The notes under the pieces were generated by a model. That model did no database searches. It worked only from the letters and a program-made list of their open reading frames with translations, and had not been told where the DNA came from. Shown one piece after another: positions 47,501 through 58,394 of a stretch of 64,000 nucleotides of DNA; position 1 is the first letter of the stretch; every line of letters starts with the position of its first letter. The stretch lies in NCBI GenBank assembly GCA_022828595.1, contig JAKGHH010000005.1, positions 62,367,655 through 62,431,654 of the forward strand, given 5' to 3'. The translations under genes were made by a program, and so were the position numbers. This DNA is from Nelumbo lutea. Taxonomy: Eukaryota; Streptophyta; Magnoliopsida; Proteales; Nelumbonaceae.

Positions 47501-50500
47501 TTGACAATTTTTTTTGCTTGGTTACAAGATTGGAGACTTTACTAATATTAAAAATGTACAAGCAAGATAAACAGCAGTAATGGTTCCAAAATATCCCAGC
47601 GCTAACAGAGCATCCCCCCCTCCCATTACACCATTGATATTATTCCATGGCCCCACTTCTGCCCCATAGCAGCAAACCTATTATAAATCAACTCCCTATT
47701 AACCCTGTCCCTGATCAATGCATCCTCTTCTGAGTTAGCATATCTAGGAACCACTTGAAAGAGGCAGGTTTTTATGGAAAATAAATAAAAAGACAATTAA
47801 GGGAGTACAACAGGGGTGATAAAACATCATCCACCCAAAAAAGAAGCAGTTTATTCTTGAGGCTAAGTAGCCTCTCTAATGCCATGTTGAAGGATGCAAG
47901 GTCCATCTCCTCTTTCCCTTATTCAAGTGGTTACTACTTGGGAACCGTCCTCTATCTCCAAATTCCAACAATCAGCATTCCAAAGATGTGGCAAACTCCA
48001 CTCCTGAAAGTAAGGAGAGGATCTCAGTCCTCACTGAATGTCCTGTTCGTATAGGCCCCAAGTATACTAGTATAGTTTGAACCCTCATGGTTTTCAGGTG
48101 CGCCTCTACTATAGATGGGCCTGGATTGCCTAAAAAGCAACCATTAAAGTTTAATTCAGAAAACCTTAATCCTAGCAAATGAAAAAGGGAAGATAATGTG
48201 GATAAGGACAGCTAGCTATATTGTGGTGAGTATGTGAATAAAGGAATGTGGGAATATTCGAGAAAAGACAATTCTAGGAGGACATCTTGGTAAAAGTGGT
48301 GCATTGGATTTTTTTTTTTATAAATAAGGGCAGCCTAGTGCATGAGGCTCCCACCAATGCGGGATCTGGGGAGGGACAGATGTACACAGCCTTACCCCTC
48401 GTACACATACAGAGAGGCTGTTTCCAAGATTTGGAAAAAATACTGACATATTATGAACAAAAATTGCTGAATTGCTAGATGTTCTACAAGCAGAGGTTGG
48501 GCAAATCTGTCAATTTCAAGAGAATATTGGTTTAAGGGAATTCCAAGTTGGTAGTGGGATAGCTAATGGACAACAATATAGGGTCATCGCAATACCGACA
48601 TATTATGGGGGAAAAATAAACAGTTATCAAGAGAGAGCTGGATTCTACCTTTATATGGGTTCAAAGATCAGTAGATAGTTTGGCTGGTAGCTTAATACAA
48701 TGGCCAAACAATGATTGAAATATTGACAAAATTTCGGTTAGATAGACAAAAAAGGTCTTCTGCATACTGTTTACATGTCTCATTCTTTTTCTCAATATTA
48801 TTTAACTTTATTATATAAACAGCATAATATACAAAGTTACATACATGATAGAGAGCATAGTAATTTACTATCTCTCTCCATATTAAAGTTCATTTACAAT
48901 TGAGCCCAAAAAACTGATCCTGGTTGCTACTTATTTTGCTGATGCATCAGCCATGCAGTTATCTGATATTTGCACCCATTGAACTTTCACTAGAATTGGG
49001 CTTGAAGAGACTCCATGCCTGCAGAGTGCATCCATCTAGAGCCAAACAAAGAAACAAAAGCTGCCAAATACTATTGACACAAGAATGGAAGATTTGTAGT
49101 CAATAAGTAAAACCTGCTTTCCCTGCAAAGGTAGCCCGTATGGGATGATAAAAAATGTTAAGAACCAAGTAGGTCTCCTCTTCTGTGGAACATCATATGT
49201 GCTAACTTTTATGTTTCACCTCCCAACTGAACATCCTTACTTCAGGGGTAATGGGCCACCCCTCCCAAAATTATTGAGCACCGAGGTGGGTCTATATGTC
49301 CTATAGCTCCAGATGCCAGGTTTTCCTATACTTATTACAACTAGATTTCTATTATATAACTCAAAACCTAGATTGTCAGTTCAAGACCATGAAAGGAAAC
49401 TGATGTGCGCTACTTTTGCAGTATGATCCATTGTGCAACCTAATTCTACTAAAGCCCCAAGCTCTAAGTCTTTATACTGAAATTAATTTTATGTGTGAAA
49501 TTAATAGGCTAATTCTAAAATGATGATACAGATAGAGTATTTGTTCGAAAAGAATTAATTTGTCACAGTACCTATGTTATGGACGCCTTCCTCGGGAAGA
49601 CGTACCATCGCCGCCGGCAGCAATAGGCCCCGGGCCCACCGCCAGCAGCAGCAAGGATTCAGTGATGCTCATCCTACCTAGTTCGGCAACAACAGCCTTA
49701 TCTAGATTAGATTAGCTCATTTTGCTTGTTCTTATCTTATTGTTCCTATCTCTTATCTTATCTTGTTAATAGCTTATCAGATTAGGATTAGCTTAGCTTA
49801 TCTTATCTTGTTAGTAGCTTATCAGATTAGGATTAGCTTATCTTATCCTTAGCAAGATAAAACTGAAAATCTCCCTATTCAGCAAGGAGACTCCCTTTGA
49901 TTAGGATTCTTGTAATCTCCTATTTAAGGAGACCCCATTATTGAATGAGATATCAAATTATTCAGTCAAGAGTGAGTTAGGAGAGTTGGTGATCTCTTGG
50001 ACAAATCACCGAAGGTGCCAAGATAGGTTCATCACGAGCAGGAAGGAACAAGGGAAAATAGGAGGTTTTCCCCGTGGGCCGACCCGTGACGAGATCCTAT
50101 TCCCGGGCCCTCAACAATTTGGTATCAGAGCAAGGCGTCATGGGAGATCTGGAACAGCTACCTTCCAGGGTCCACGACCTCGAGCACCAACTTGTGGAGA
50201 CCAGCTCCGAAGTTCGTGAGATCAAAGGTGAAGTGCGAGAACTGCGACGACTAATGGAGATGTTTCTTTCCAGCAGGGAAAGGAACTCTGACGGAGGGAC
50301 AACAGTTAACGACCGCCGGCCAGATCTGCCAGAGTCTTCCGGCGAACAGCAGTCCGTCGGCCATGGAGCAACCATCATCCCCAAGTACAGCAGGCTGGAG
50401 TTCCCATCGTACAACGGCAACGGAGACCCCCTAGGCTGGCTGTATCGCTGCGAGCAGTTCTTCCGGAATCAACGGACAAATGACCAGGACAAGGTAAGCC

Positions 50501-53500
50501 TAGCCGCCTTTCATTTAACAGAAGAAGCACAACTTTGGTTTTATCGGTTAGAGCAAGAAGAACCCGGGCTCAGTTGGCCCCAGTTTAAATCCTATTGCCT
50601 TCTTCGGTTCGGACCCCCATTGACCAGCAACCCACTGGGCGAGCTAATTAACCTTAAACAGACCGGAACAGTTGCTGAATACCAGCGACAGTTCCAAACC
50701 CTCCTCGCGAGGGCATCCTCCGTGCGACCAGACCAGCAAGTCGATATGTTCACAGCAGGGTTAGCAGAACCCCTGCGAGTGGATGTCGAGATGCAGAATC
50801 CCCCAAATTTGGTCACAGCCATGAACTTAGCCCGCGCATTTGAGCGCAAGCTGCAGCTCAGCCGCGAAATCTTTAATGTGGGTCGTCCACCGAACTCGTG
50901 GGTACCCCCAAGACCAGCAGCAACGACCCCCTCTTCTATTACCAGCCGGGAAATGAAGCCTCCCACGACCACCACCTCTAGAGCAGTGACAAGTACAGGC
51001 AGTAACATGGTCACTCCTCCCATCAAGCGCTTGACCAGGGCAGAAATGGCAGAGCGCCGAACGAGAGGTCAATGCTTCAACTGTGATGACCTCTACTCGG
51101 CAGGACATAGATGCAAGAGGCTTTTTTGCCTTCTCATAGATGAGCAAGAGGAGGAAGGGGAACCCGTCACATTCGAACCAGAGATCTCTCTCCATGCGAT
51201 CACCGGTATTAAAACCTCTCAGACCATTCAGTTACAGGCACAGATCGCAGGTCAGCCGGTGCGCATTCTCGTCGATTCAGGGAGCACACACAACTTCATA
51301 AGTGAACATGCAGCCTTGCAGTTAAAACTACCAATGGAACTCCGGCCGCGACTACAGGTAGCCGTCGCAAATGGTGAAAAAGTTCACAGTCTAGGGATTT
51401 GTAAGGACGTCCCAGTACAGGTCAATTCTGAACTAATTCTTGTTGATTTATTTGTACTCTCATTGGATGGGTTCGATATTGTTCTTGGGGTCAAATGGTT
51501 AATTACCCTAGGCCCGATTTTGTGGGACTTCAGCGCACTCACCATGACCTTCCATCTGAATGGCAAGCAAGTTTCATGGCACGGTTGCAGGGTTAAAGAA
51601 AAGACACCGCAGGTTCATGCACTCCAGACAGAACCGACAGCCATGGAAAAACTTCTCGCCGAGTTTTCAGATCTGTTCCAGGAACCGAAGGGCCTTCCCC
51701 CTTCCCGAGCTTGCGACCATCGTATTCCTTTGGTGGCGGGTTCAGCACCAGTCGTTCTCAGGCCTTATCGCTACCCTCACTTACAGAAGGATGAGATAGA
51801 AAAACAATGTACAACGATGCTGAACCAAGGGATCATACGCAAAAGTCACTCCCCCTTCTTTTTGCCGGTTCTGTTGGTGGCGAAGCAGGATGGAACGTGG
51901 AGGTTCTGTGTTGACTATAGAGAACTCAATGACCGGACGATCAAAGATAAGTTCCCTATTCCCGTTGTTGACGAACTGCTGGACGAGTTGCATGGTGCCC
52001 AGTATTTCTCTAAGTTGGACCTCAGGTCCGGATATTTCCAAGTTCGCATGGCTCCCGGTGACGTGAAGAAAACTGCTTTTCGCACCCACCATGGCCACTT
52101 CGAATTTTTAGTCATGCCATTCGCATCTACATTTCAGTCACTAATGAACGAGGTATTCCAGCCCCATCTGCGCAAATTTGTTTTAGTTTTCTTTGATGAT
52201 ATCCTCGTTTACAACAAATCATGGGTAGAGCATGTCCACCATCTGAGGACCATTTTCGTACTCCTACGCCAACATAGCTTATTCCTGAAACGGTCCAAGT
52301 GCTCCTTCGGGGAGCGACAGGTTCTTTACCTCGGCCACATCATCCATGGGCAGGGTGTAACAGTTGATAGTTCCAAGATTCAGGCTATAACAGAATGGCC
52401 CAAACCTCAATCCGCCAAGGCCTTACGCGGGTTCCTCGGTTTAACGGGTTACTACCGCAAATTTGTACAGAACTATGGAGTGTTGGCAGCCCCGTTAACC
52501 AACCTGTTGAAGAGAAACTCCTTCCGGTGGGACGACGCAGCTGATGAAGCTTTTCTGTCACTGCGAAATGCACTGTCTTCAACCCCTGTCCTGCAATTAC
52601 CTAATTTCGCCCTCGAATTTACAGTCGAGTGCGATGCTTCCGGAGTGGGTATCGGGGCCGTACTACAGCAGCAAGGGCACCCGATCGCCTTCTTCAGCCG
52701 CAGATTGGCTGACCGGCATCTGAAGCTTCCAGCCTATGAGCGCGAACTAATCGGTCTTGCCCGAGCCATCTAGCACTGGAGGCCGTATTTGTGGGGGCCG
52801 TCGTTCATCGTCAAAATTGATCATTACAGCCTCAAATACCTGTTAGAGCAGCGTCTCACCACTTCCCCTCAGCAGCATTGGGTTAGCAAACTGCTCGGGT
52901 TTGACTTCCGGGTGGAATATAAAGCGAGATCCTCTAATTGCGCAGCTGATGCCTTGTCTAGGCGAGAAGAAGACGTGATGGTTCTATGTAGCATTTCCCA
53001 ACCTCGGATCTCTCTGTTTGACGACATTAAGAAGGCAGCACCACAGTCCCCAGAATGGTCGCTCTTACTGCAGAAGATCCAGACCGGCACGGTCGACCCC
53101 GATTGGTCACTTCATGACGGGTTGTTACTGTATAAGGGACGAGTCCATCTTTCAGCAGACTGCTCGTTGATTCCCACCATCATCACCAGCATCCATAACT
53201 CCACCCACGAGGGCATTCAAAAAACACTATACCGCGTCCGAACTGATTTCCATTGGCGAGGTATGAAGACTTCTATTCGAGATTTTGTCCAGAATTGCTC
53301 CACATGCCAACAACACAAATGGGAAAACCTACACCCGGCAGGCCTCCTTCAGCCCCTTTCCATCCCATCGCAGATCTGGGCCGACATCTCCATAGACTTC
53401 ATTGAGGGACTTCCCAAGGTAGGGGGCAAATCAGTTCTCTTTGTGGTAGTCGACCGCTTCTCTAAATATGCGCACTTCATTCCTCTATCACACCCGTACA

Positions 53501-56500
53501 GTGCCACTTCGGTTTCCCTCGCCTTCTTTACACATATCTTTCGCTTACATGGGTTGCCGGAATCCATTGTCAACGATAGAGACCCGGTCTTCACTAGTGC
53601 CTTCTGGAAAGAGTTATTTCGACTACACGGCACCACCCTGGCCTACTCATCAGCTTACCGGCCACAACCCGACGGTCAGACAGAAGTGGTTAACCGCACT
53701 ATCGAGATGTATCTCCACTGTTTCGTAGGAGATCAACCTCGACGGTGGTTGGAATGGCTTCCTTGGGCCGAGTACTGCTACAACACAGCCTACCATTCCT
53801 CCCTCGGCATGACTCCCTTTCGCGTCGTTTACGGCAGGGATCCTCCCCGCTTGCTGTCCTACGAGCCTGGATCTATACTCGCTTGGACGCAATCGATCAC
53901 TCCTTACAGGACCGCGACGCCCTCCTTGCCGACGTCCGCATTCGCTTATAGTAGGCCCAGCTCCGCATGAAGCTCCACTATGATAAGCACCACCGGGAAC
54001 TGTTGTTCGATCCAGGACAATTTGTTTGGTTGAAGCTCCAGCCCTACCGGCAGCGCTCCTTGCGCCACAAGGCTGCCCCAAAGCTGGCCCCTAAGTACTA
54101 TGGGCCCTACAAGGTTCTGCGACGGATTGGCAGTGTGGCCTACCAGCTGGAATTGCCAGAGACTAGCTGAATTCATGATGTCTTCCACATCTCCTTGCTG
54201 AAACCATTTACGGGTGTTCCCCCGAACCAAGTTCCCTCCCTGCCACCCTTGAAAGATGGCAAACTGGTCCCCCAGCCTAAAACTGTCACTCGCTCTCGTT
54301 TTAAACGTGGAATCCTTGAAGTCTTGGTGGAATGGTGTGATCTACCACCAACAGAAGCCACATGGATCCCATTGGCAGAGTTCCAAGCCACATATCCAGC
54401 TTTCGAGCTTGAGGACAAGCTCGTAGTCCAGGAGGGGAGTAATGTTATGGACGCCTTCCTCGGGAAGACGTACCATCGCCGCCGGCAATAACAGGCCCCG
54501 GGCCCACCGCCAGCAGCAGCAAGGATTCAGTGATGCTCATCCTACCCAGTTCGGCAACAACAGCCTTATCTAGATTAGATTAGCTCATTTTGCTTGTTCT
54601 TATCTTATTGTTCTTATCTCTTATCTTATCTTGTTAATAGCTTATCAGATTAGGATTAGCTTAGCTTATCTTATCTTGTTAGTAGCTTATCAGATTAGGA
54701 TTAGCTTATCTTATCCTTAGCAAGATAAAACTGGAAGTCTCCCTATTCAGCAAGGAGACTCCCTTTGATTAGGATTCTTGTAATCTCCTATTTAAGGAGA
54801 CCCCATTATTGAATGAGATATCAAATTATTCAGTCAAGAGTGAGTTAGGAGAGTTGGTGATCTCTTGGACAAATCATCGAAGGTGCCAAGATAGGTTCAT
54901 CACGAGCAGGAAGGAACAAGGGAAAACGGGAGGTTTTCCCCGTGGGCCGACCCGTGACGAGATCCTATTCCCGGGCCCTCAACAACCTATTAATTATTAG
55001 ATTAGTTTTCCATTGCCCATGTGCATGTATTTATTTCTCCATGTATTTGTGTGTGTGTGTGTTTTAATATTTCATGAATTAATAGGCTAATTCTAAAATG
55101 ATGATACAGATAGAGTATTTGTTTGAAAATAATTAATTTGTCACAGTACCTATTAATTTTTACATTAGTTTTCCATTGCCCATGTGCATGTATTTATGTC
55201 TCCATTTATTTGTGTGTGTGTTTTAATATTTCTTGAATTGCTTTCATGCAACACAAACAATGAATAAAAACTTATGAAATATTAAGATAAATTTCTAAAT
55301 GGTGTTCCTACATGGCCGAGTATTGTGGTTATTTATTCATTTACCAAATCAACTAAGCATTTGAAATAAATTATATATACTTTACCTATCTTTTTCTGTG
55401 ATGTATAAAATTTAGGGAAAGACTATGATAATTATTTTTAAGTGAAAAATTTAAGTCATGTAAGGAAGGTTCTTCATTCTTTGGAAAGAAGTAAATAGTT
55501 TTCCATTCTCTTGAATTCTCCAGAAAAATTTTGTAAAACTGCAAATAAATTTAAAATATGTTCTGGATGATGCCCAAGACTGAAATTTTAGAAAATTTTC
55601 TGAAATTGTAAACCATGATGGTGGGTAAGCATACCCTTTTATCAGTTTTCCATTCCATATTCTATTTTTCCTACCAATCCTTTGTTTGCCAGAATTATTT
55701 TTCTTTCCCTGTCTATTTAATTCTTAGGTTATTTCAGCTTGCTGTCACCAGTAAGACAGTTTAGACCTTTAATTTGGTTGCTTGAGTGAGTTGTTTAAGA
55801 CGAATCTTCAAACTTTTAAAGATGTTTACATGGTTTTCTTTTGAGCAGATTGTTGGCCATGAGACACAACTTGTTCCTAGATGTCGAAGAGTATATGCAC
55901 ATGCCCATGATTATCATATTAATTCCATTTCAAACAACAGGTAAAATGAGGCTCTTTGGTTGCTTTTTAAGGACTGAAGATATATATATATATATGAGCA
56001 GTATGCCAAGAAACATTGGTGAAATTCTGTTTAATTGTGAGTGATATTAAAAATGTGATTCTAAAAGCAGTAGTACTATCACGGAAATTATTTAATTGTT
56101 TTTATTTGACTATACTACAACAAAGTAAACCCTAAGAGTGAATTTCAAGTAAACCTGAGAGTGGATTTTACGTTCATGTATATGCATGTATGCACCAGAT
56201 ATTCACTGATACACCTAGATAAATTCCATTGTTCCAAAAAATCTGTAATTATAAGTATGTGCTTGTAATGCTATTTTAACCATGCATATCTCACCGGTTA
56301 CTGGTTTGTGCTTGATGTCAAATCTTACATTGCCCTTGAAAAGATATTACTGTTTATATCCTTTCTTTGTTGTTTATATACAATATTTTTATTTCTTTTA
56401 GTTCACCATTGCTGGATTTTTCTTGTCCATTGCTTGGTGTGGTGGTAAAATCTCAGGCTATCAAGGTTGAGAATATGGGTTTGAGCTTGGGAGTGGCCCA

Positions 56501-57601
56501 CTTATGCAAAAATTTCCAGATCTTAGGTCTGTATCCAGTCAACCCCTCCCAAGGTCCTGGATAGCTGGGACTAACATTGGGTACTGGCTGTTTAATTGCT
56601 GGGTTTGTCTTATTTGCCATTAAAGATTTGTTGCAAACAAACAGCTTAGGTGCCTGGTCCCCTAGACAAACTGTAAGGGAGATTATGCAACTAACAAAGG
56701 AGCTTGAAGTTTGTTTTAAATGGACTAGGAGATCAGCCAATGCAATGGCTGATACTTTAGCAAAGCAAGAAGTTAGTAGGCAGAACCAAGGTTTTTAAAA
56801 CCGTACCGGACAGGGAACCGTCCTGGAGTCCAGTTCCCGGGTCGAACGGTCCGACCATGCGGTCTGAATGGACGGTCCACTCTGACAGAAAAAGTAAAAA
56901 ATAAAAAATAAAAAAAAACAGCCAAAAACCATTGTCCGGTTTGATAGTTTGATCACCCTGGTCAGTGGTTTGCTGAACAAATCAACGGTTTTTAGCCAAA
57001 AAGCGGTTTTTGGGTAAAACGGAACTGGTCAGGTGACTGGTTCCCGATTTTTCGGTCGACCATCCGGTCCGGTCCGGTTTTGAAAACCATGGGCAGAACC
57101 TTTTTTTGGGCCTATTTGTATATTTGATGAGGGGTCACCTTGTTTTTGAAGGTGACAGTTTGTACCAAGTTTTTTAAAGAATTAATAAAAGTTACTGTTT
57201 CCCATAAAAAAAAAGATTTGTTGCAAATAAAAAATGTTTGAAGATAATTTTCACAAGTCATATTATTTTATGTAAAGCAAAAGCTTTTCATAATTGATTT
57301 TAAGGTGGTAGAAGCTATCAGGATAGATAGTAATAAGATACACATGAGGGGACTTTGTGTCTTAAATATATAAAATATATGTTTTTCCTTTTGTTACTTT
57401 GCTGAAGGTTTGATAAAGGTTCACTTGTTCACATTTTTTGTTCTTTCTTTGTCCTTTTTGTTTTGTTTTTAACTATCATCAGTGATGGAGAAACATTCAT
57501 ATCAGCAGATGATTTACGAATAAATTTGTGGAATCTAGAGATAAGTAACCAAAGCTTCAATATTGTTGATGTGAAGCCTGTAAACATGGAAGACCTCACT
57601 G
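41513..57601 (+). CDS. PP2A 55-kDa regulatory subunit B, exons 1-7 (3' part outside the window)
   Basis: Exons: 41513-41615, 43073-43176, 43260-43355, 43453-43572, 46555-46701, 55849-55940, 57483-57601. All have GT-AG borders and matching phases, giving 260 codons. The protein matches plant B55 (ATB alpha/beta) almost throughout: [13 protein letters not shown] (14-26), [140 protein letters not shown] and [16 protein letters not shown]55 is a seven-bladed WD40 protein that directs the PP2A core enzyme to its substrates. Full length is about 500 aa, so roughly half is missing. The next exon (expected EVITSAEFHP) is not found before 64000, so intron 7 exceeds 6.4 kb. The start follows a T-run and AG, so an upstream exon might add or replace the first few residues. 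Frame and splice sites are intact despite many intronic insertions. Confidence 0.93.
43573..46554 (+). other. Intron 4 of PP2A-B with a possible LINE relic
   Basis: About 3 kb. The frame at 44586-44894 contains [20 protein letters not shown] and [12 protein letters not shown], which resemble the stretch after the LINE reverse transcriptase box (YLSxGGRxxLIKSVLxxxP). A tandem duplication follows at 45005-45299. The LINE assignment is weak. Confidence 0.35.
45005..45299. repeat. 148-bp tandem duplication in PP2A-B intron 4
   Basis: Copies at 45005-45152 and 45153-45299, nearly identical, each running from GAACCTTTTTCTATATCTTG to TTGACTTAGGATTAG with an A-rich middle. They differ by only a few bases and are therefore recent. 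Confidence 0.9.
47505..48180 (-). mobile_element. 5'-truncated LINE (RNase H end) in PP2A-B intron 5
   Basis: The minus strand reads [18 protein letters not shown] and [20 protein letters not shown] at about 48000-48170, the start of the RNase H domain found at the end of plant L1-type LINEs (KLNFDGSxxGNPGPSSIGG, RAELLAL). A T run on the plus strand at about 47507-47515 would be its poly(A) tail. It lacks reverse transcriptase and has stops after the RNase H start. The target duplication is not resolved. Confidence 0.65.
48309..48430 (-). mobile_element. Au-type SINE fragment in PP2A-B intron 5
   Basis: After a T run, the plus strand reads GGGCAGCCTAGTGCATGAGG, CTCCCACCAATGCGGGATCT, GGGGAGGG, ACACAGCCTTACCCCTCGTA and AGAGAGGCTGTTTCCA. 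These words in this order are the antisense of the widespread plant Au SINE. Its tRNA-like head (promoter boxes) is missing, so the copy is truncated. Confidence 0.75.
49575..50116 (+). repeat. Gypsy 5' LTR
   Basis: Starts TGTTATGGACGCC and ends GGCCCTCAACA. It contains a TATTTAAGG promoter-like box (about 49920) and an internal tandem repeat of about 48 bases (TTATCTTATCTTGTTARTAG...). Confidence 0.95.
50120..50131 (+). other. Gypsy primer-binding site
   Basis: TGGTATCAGAGC, complementary to the 3' end of initiator Met tRNA, three bases after the 5' LTR. Confidence 0.9.
50140..54491 (+). pseudogene. Gypsy gag-pol polyprotein, broken
   Basis: The ATG at 50140 (MGDLEQLPS) opens a single gag-pol frame. 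Gag has a coiled-coil-like start, the retrotransposon gag domain (about residues 70-240) and a zinc knuckle CFNCDD...GHRC (near residue 311). Protease is at residue 379 ([11 protein letters not shown]). Reverse transcriptase has [21 protein letters not shown] and FFDDILVY (Asp-Asp intact, 686-687). RNase H and integrase follow, with the HHCC zinc site and the D-D-E residues in [14 protein letters not shown] and DGQTE. A chromodomain closes it ([20 protein letters not shown]). Defects: TAG at 52771-52773 in the expected (V)QHWRPYL; a frame change near 53870-53885; adjacent TAG TAG at 53949-53954; TGA at 54168-54170 before [10 protein letters not shown]; and an in-frame loss of about five codons near 52122 (MPF-ASTFQ instead of MPFGLTNAPATFQ) in the RT. 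The last codons run into the 3' LTR. It cannot yield a full polyprotein. Confidence 0.9.
54430..54442 (+). other. Gypsy polypurine tract
   Basis: AGGAGGGGAGTAA directly before the 3' LTR; primer for plus-strand DNA synthesis in the family. Confidence 0.85.
54443..54984 (+). repeat. Gypsy 3' LTR
   Basis: Same length as the 5' LTR (542 bp) and about 98 percent identical. Ends CTCAACA before the target duplication ACCTA. Confidence 0.95.
56430..56621 (+). mobile_element. Possible tRNA-derived SINE in PP2A-B intron 6
   Basis: TGGTGTGGTGGTAAAATC (about 56436-56453) resembles a polymerase III A box, and GGGTTTGAGCTTG (56477-56489) resembles a B box about 35 bases later, the spacing seen in tRNA-type SINE heads. 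The body continues to about 56620. A tail and target duplication are not clear, so the call is tentative. A LINE has inserted at its 3' side. Confidence 0.4.
56642..57211 (+). mobile_element. 5'-truncated LINE in PP2A-B intron 6, split by a MITE
   Basis: The coding part reads [20 protein letters not shown] and [20 protein letters not shown], the end of the LINE RNase H domain. After the MITE the 3' untranslated part follows (TTTTTTTGGGCCTATTTG...), with a short poly(A) at about 57205-57213. Target duplication: AAAGATTTGTTGCAAACAAA at 56622-56641 and AAAGATTTGTTGCAAATAAA at 57212-57231, one C/T difference. Without the MITE and one copy of its duplication the LINE piece is only about 257 bp. 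Confidence 0.85.
56788..57091 (+). mobile_element. Mutator-like MITE nested in the intronic LINE
   Basis: 304 bp, starting AAGGTTTTTAAAACCGTACC and ending GGTCCGGTTTTGAAAACCATG, imperfect terminal inverted repeats of about 24 bp. It is flanked by a perfect 9-bp target duplication GGCAGAACC (56779-56787 and 57092-57100). The non-coding inside is shared with the copies at 10557, 11225, 12975, 14871, 28067 and 28383. The 9-bp duplication places the family in the Mutator superfamily. This is the best preserved copy in the window. Confidence 0.9.
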
Positions 57602-57689
57602 GTATGGTTTTTCTTCATTTCATTATTTTTTTGTTATATATGTATGTGTTTATGCATGGATGTATGTATCTACACATTTGGACACAGGC

Positions 57690-58255
57690 ATACACATATA
57701 GAGTAGGCGTATGCCTGGAGGCGCTCCCAAAACGCCCTGAGGCGTATGCCAGAGGCGCTGACACCTCTGAGGTGTATGCCTCTTGCGCTTTTTTCATGAG
57801 GCATGCTAGAGGTGTACAGCTCATGCACATCTGATATAAAAAGACAGAAAAAAAAAGAAAAAAGAAAAAAAGGGAAGGGAAAGAAAAAGAAAGAGAAGAA
57901 AAAAGGAGAAAAGGAAAGAAAAGGAAAGGGAAGGGAAGGGAAGGGAAGGGAAGAAAAGATAAGGGGAAAGAAAGTGGTTTGCTTACTCGCCTCTGCTTCG
58001 ACAAGACCCCCCCCCCCTTTCAATTAATGTTATGCATCTTTATTCTTCTTAATATAAAAGATTTTTATTAAAAATAAAGAAAAAAATGAGATGCCCCCTT
58101 CCTCTTCATCCTCTTCCTAACCCCCCTCCTCTTAAGGAGGCTTATGCCTCCTTGTGTTTGGGAGGCTTACGCCTCTTGCGTTCTGAACCACGCCTCATGC
58201 CTCTAGGTAGTGGAACACCTCGTGTCATGCCTCCGAGTTTTAAAACATTGCTCTA
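57690..58255. repeat. GAGGCGTATGCCTC-type inverted repeat with purine-rich centre
   Basis: The left part (about 57700-57830) and right part (about 58130-58250) are filled with GAGGCGTATGCC/GGCTTACGCCTC words in both orientations. Between them is an almost pure A/G tract (57838-57975, built of GAAAAGG and GGGAAG units) and a C run at 58007-58017. Frames here are composition artefacts. It resembles a MITE family common in plants. Confidence 0.6.
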
Positions 58256-58394
58256 GATGAGTCAACTATTTTTGACATGTGGAGGAATCATGTGCCTGAT
58301 AAGGAGGAAACCTTTTGAATTGTCTACACGTTTATCATACTAGTCTATGTCAACCCTGTACCCCACCTTATATTGGAGTTTCTCCCAAGCGATA

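Larger units (their letters stand above)
49575..54984 (+). mobile_element. Complete Ty3-gypsy chromovirus in PP2A-B intron 5
   Basis: 5410 bp with LTRs of 542 bp at both ends, flanked by the 5-bp target duplication ACCTA (49570-49574 and 54985-54989). It has a primer-binding site for initiator Met tRNA (50120-50131), a polypurine tract (GGAGGGGAG, about 54431-54439), gag and pol in gypsy order and a C-terminal chromodomain. It lies in the same direction as the host gene. Broken coding makes it non-autonomous now. The LTRs differ at about ten sites, all transitions, roughly 1.8 percent, so insertion is fairly recent. Confidence 0.95.
49498..55240 (+). repeat. 160-bp tandem duplication in PP2A-B intron 5, split by the gypsy element
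   Basis: Unit 1 begins AATTAATAGGCTAATTCT at about 49498, is interrupted at ACCTA (49570-49574) by the gypsy element, and resumes at 54985 to about 55076. Unit 2 runs 55077 to about 55235 with the same words (ATGATGATACAGATAGAGTA, TTTGTCACAGTACCTATTAA, CCATTGCCCATGTGCATG). The duplication is therefore probably older than the insertion. Confidence 0.8.
55941..57482 (+). other. Intron 6 of PP2A-B
   Basis: About 1.54 kb between exons 6 and 7. It contains a SINE-like segment and a LINE fragment with a nested MITE, listed separately. A (TA)n run lies at 55979-55995. Confidence 0.9.

Noticed and set aside
50120..50131. tRNA-like sequence
   Set aside because: It is only the primer-binding site complementary to initiator tRNA, not a tRNA gene. 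I found no credible tRNA or rRNA gene in the window.
50097..51195. Minus-strand frames of 107-144 codons across gypsy gag
   Set aside because: They are antisense shadows of the gag-pol frame and carry no motifs.
57803..58027. Lysine-rich frame and its Phe/Ser-rich antisense partners
   Set aside because: These are translations of a simple purine tract, not proteins.
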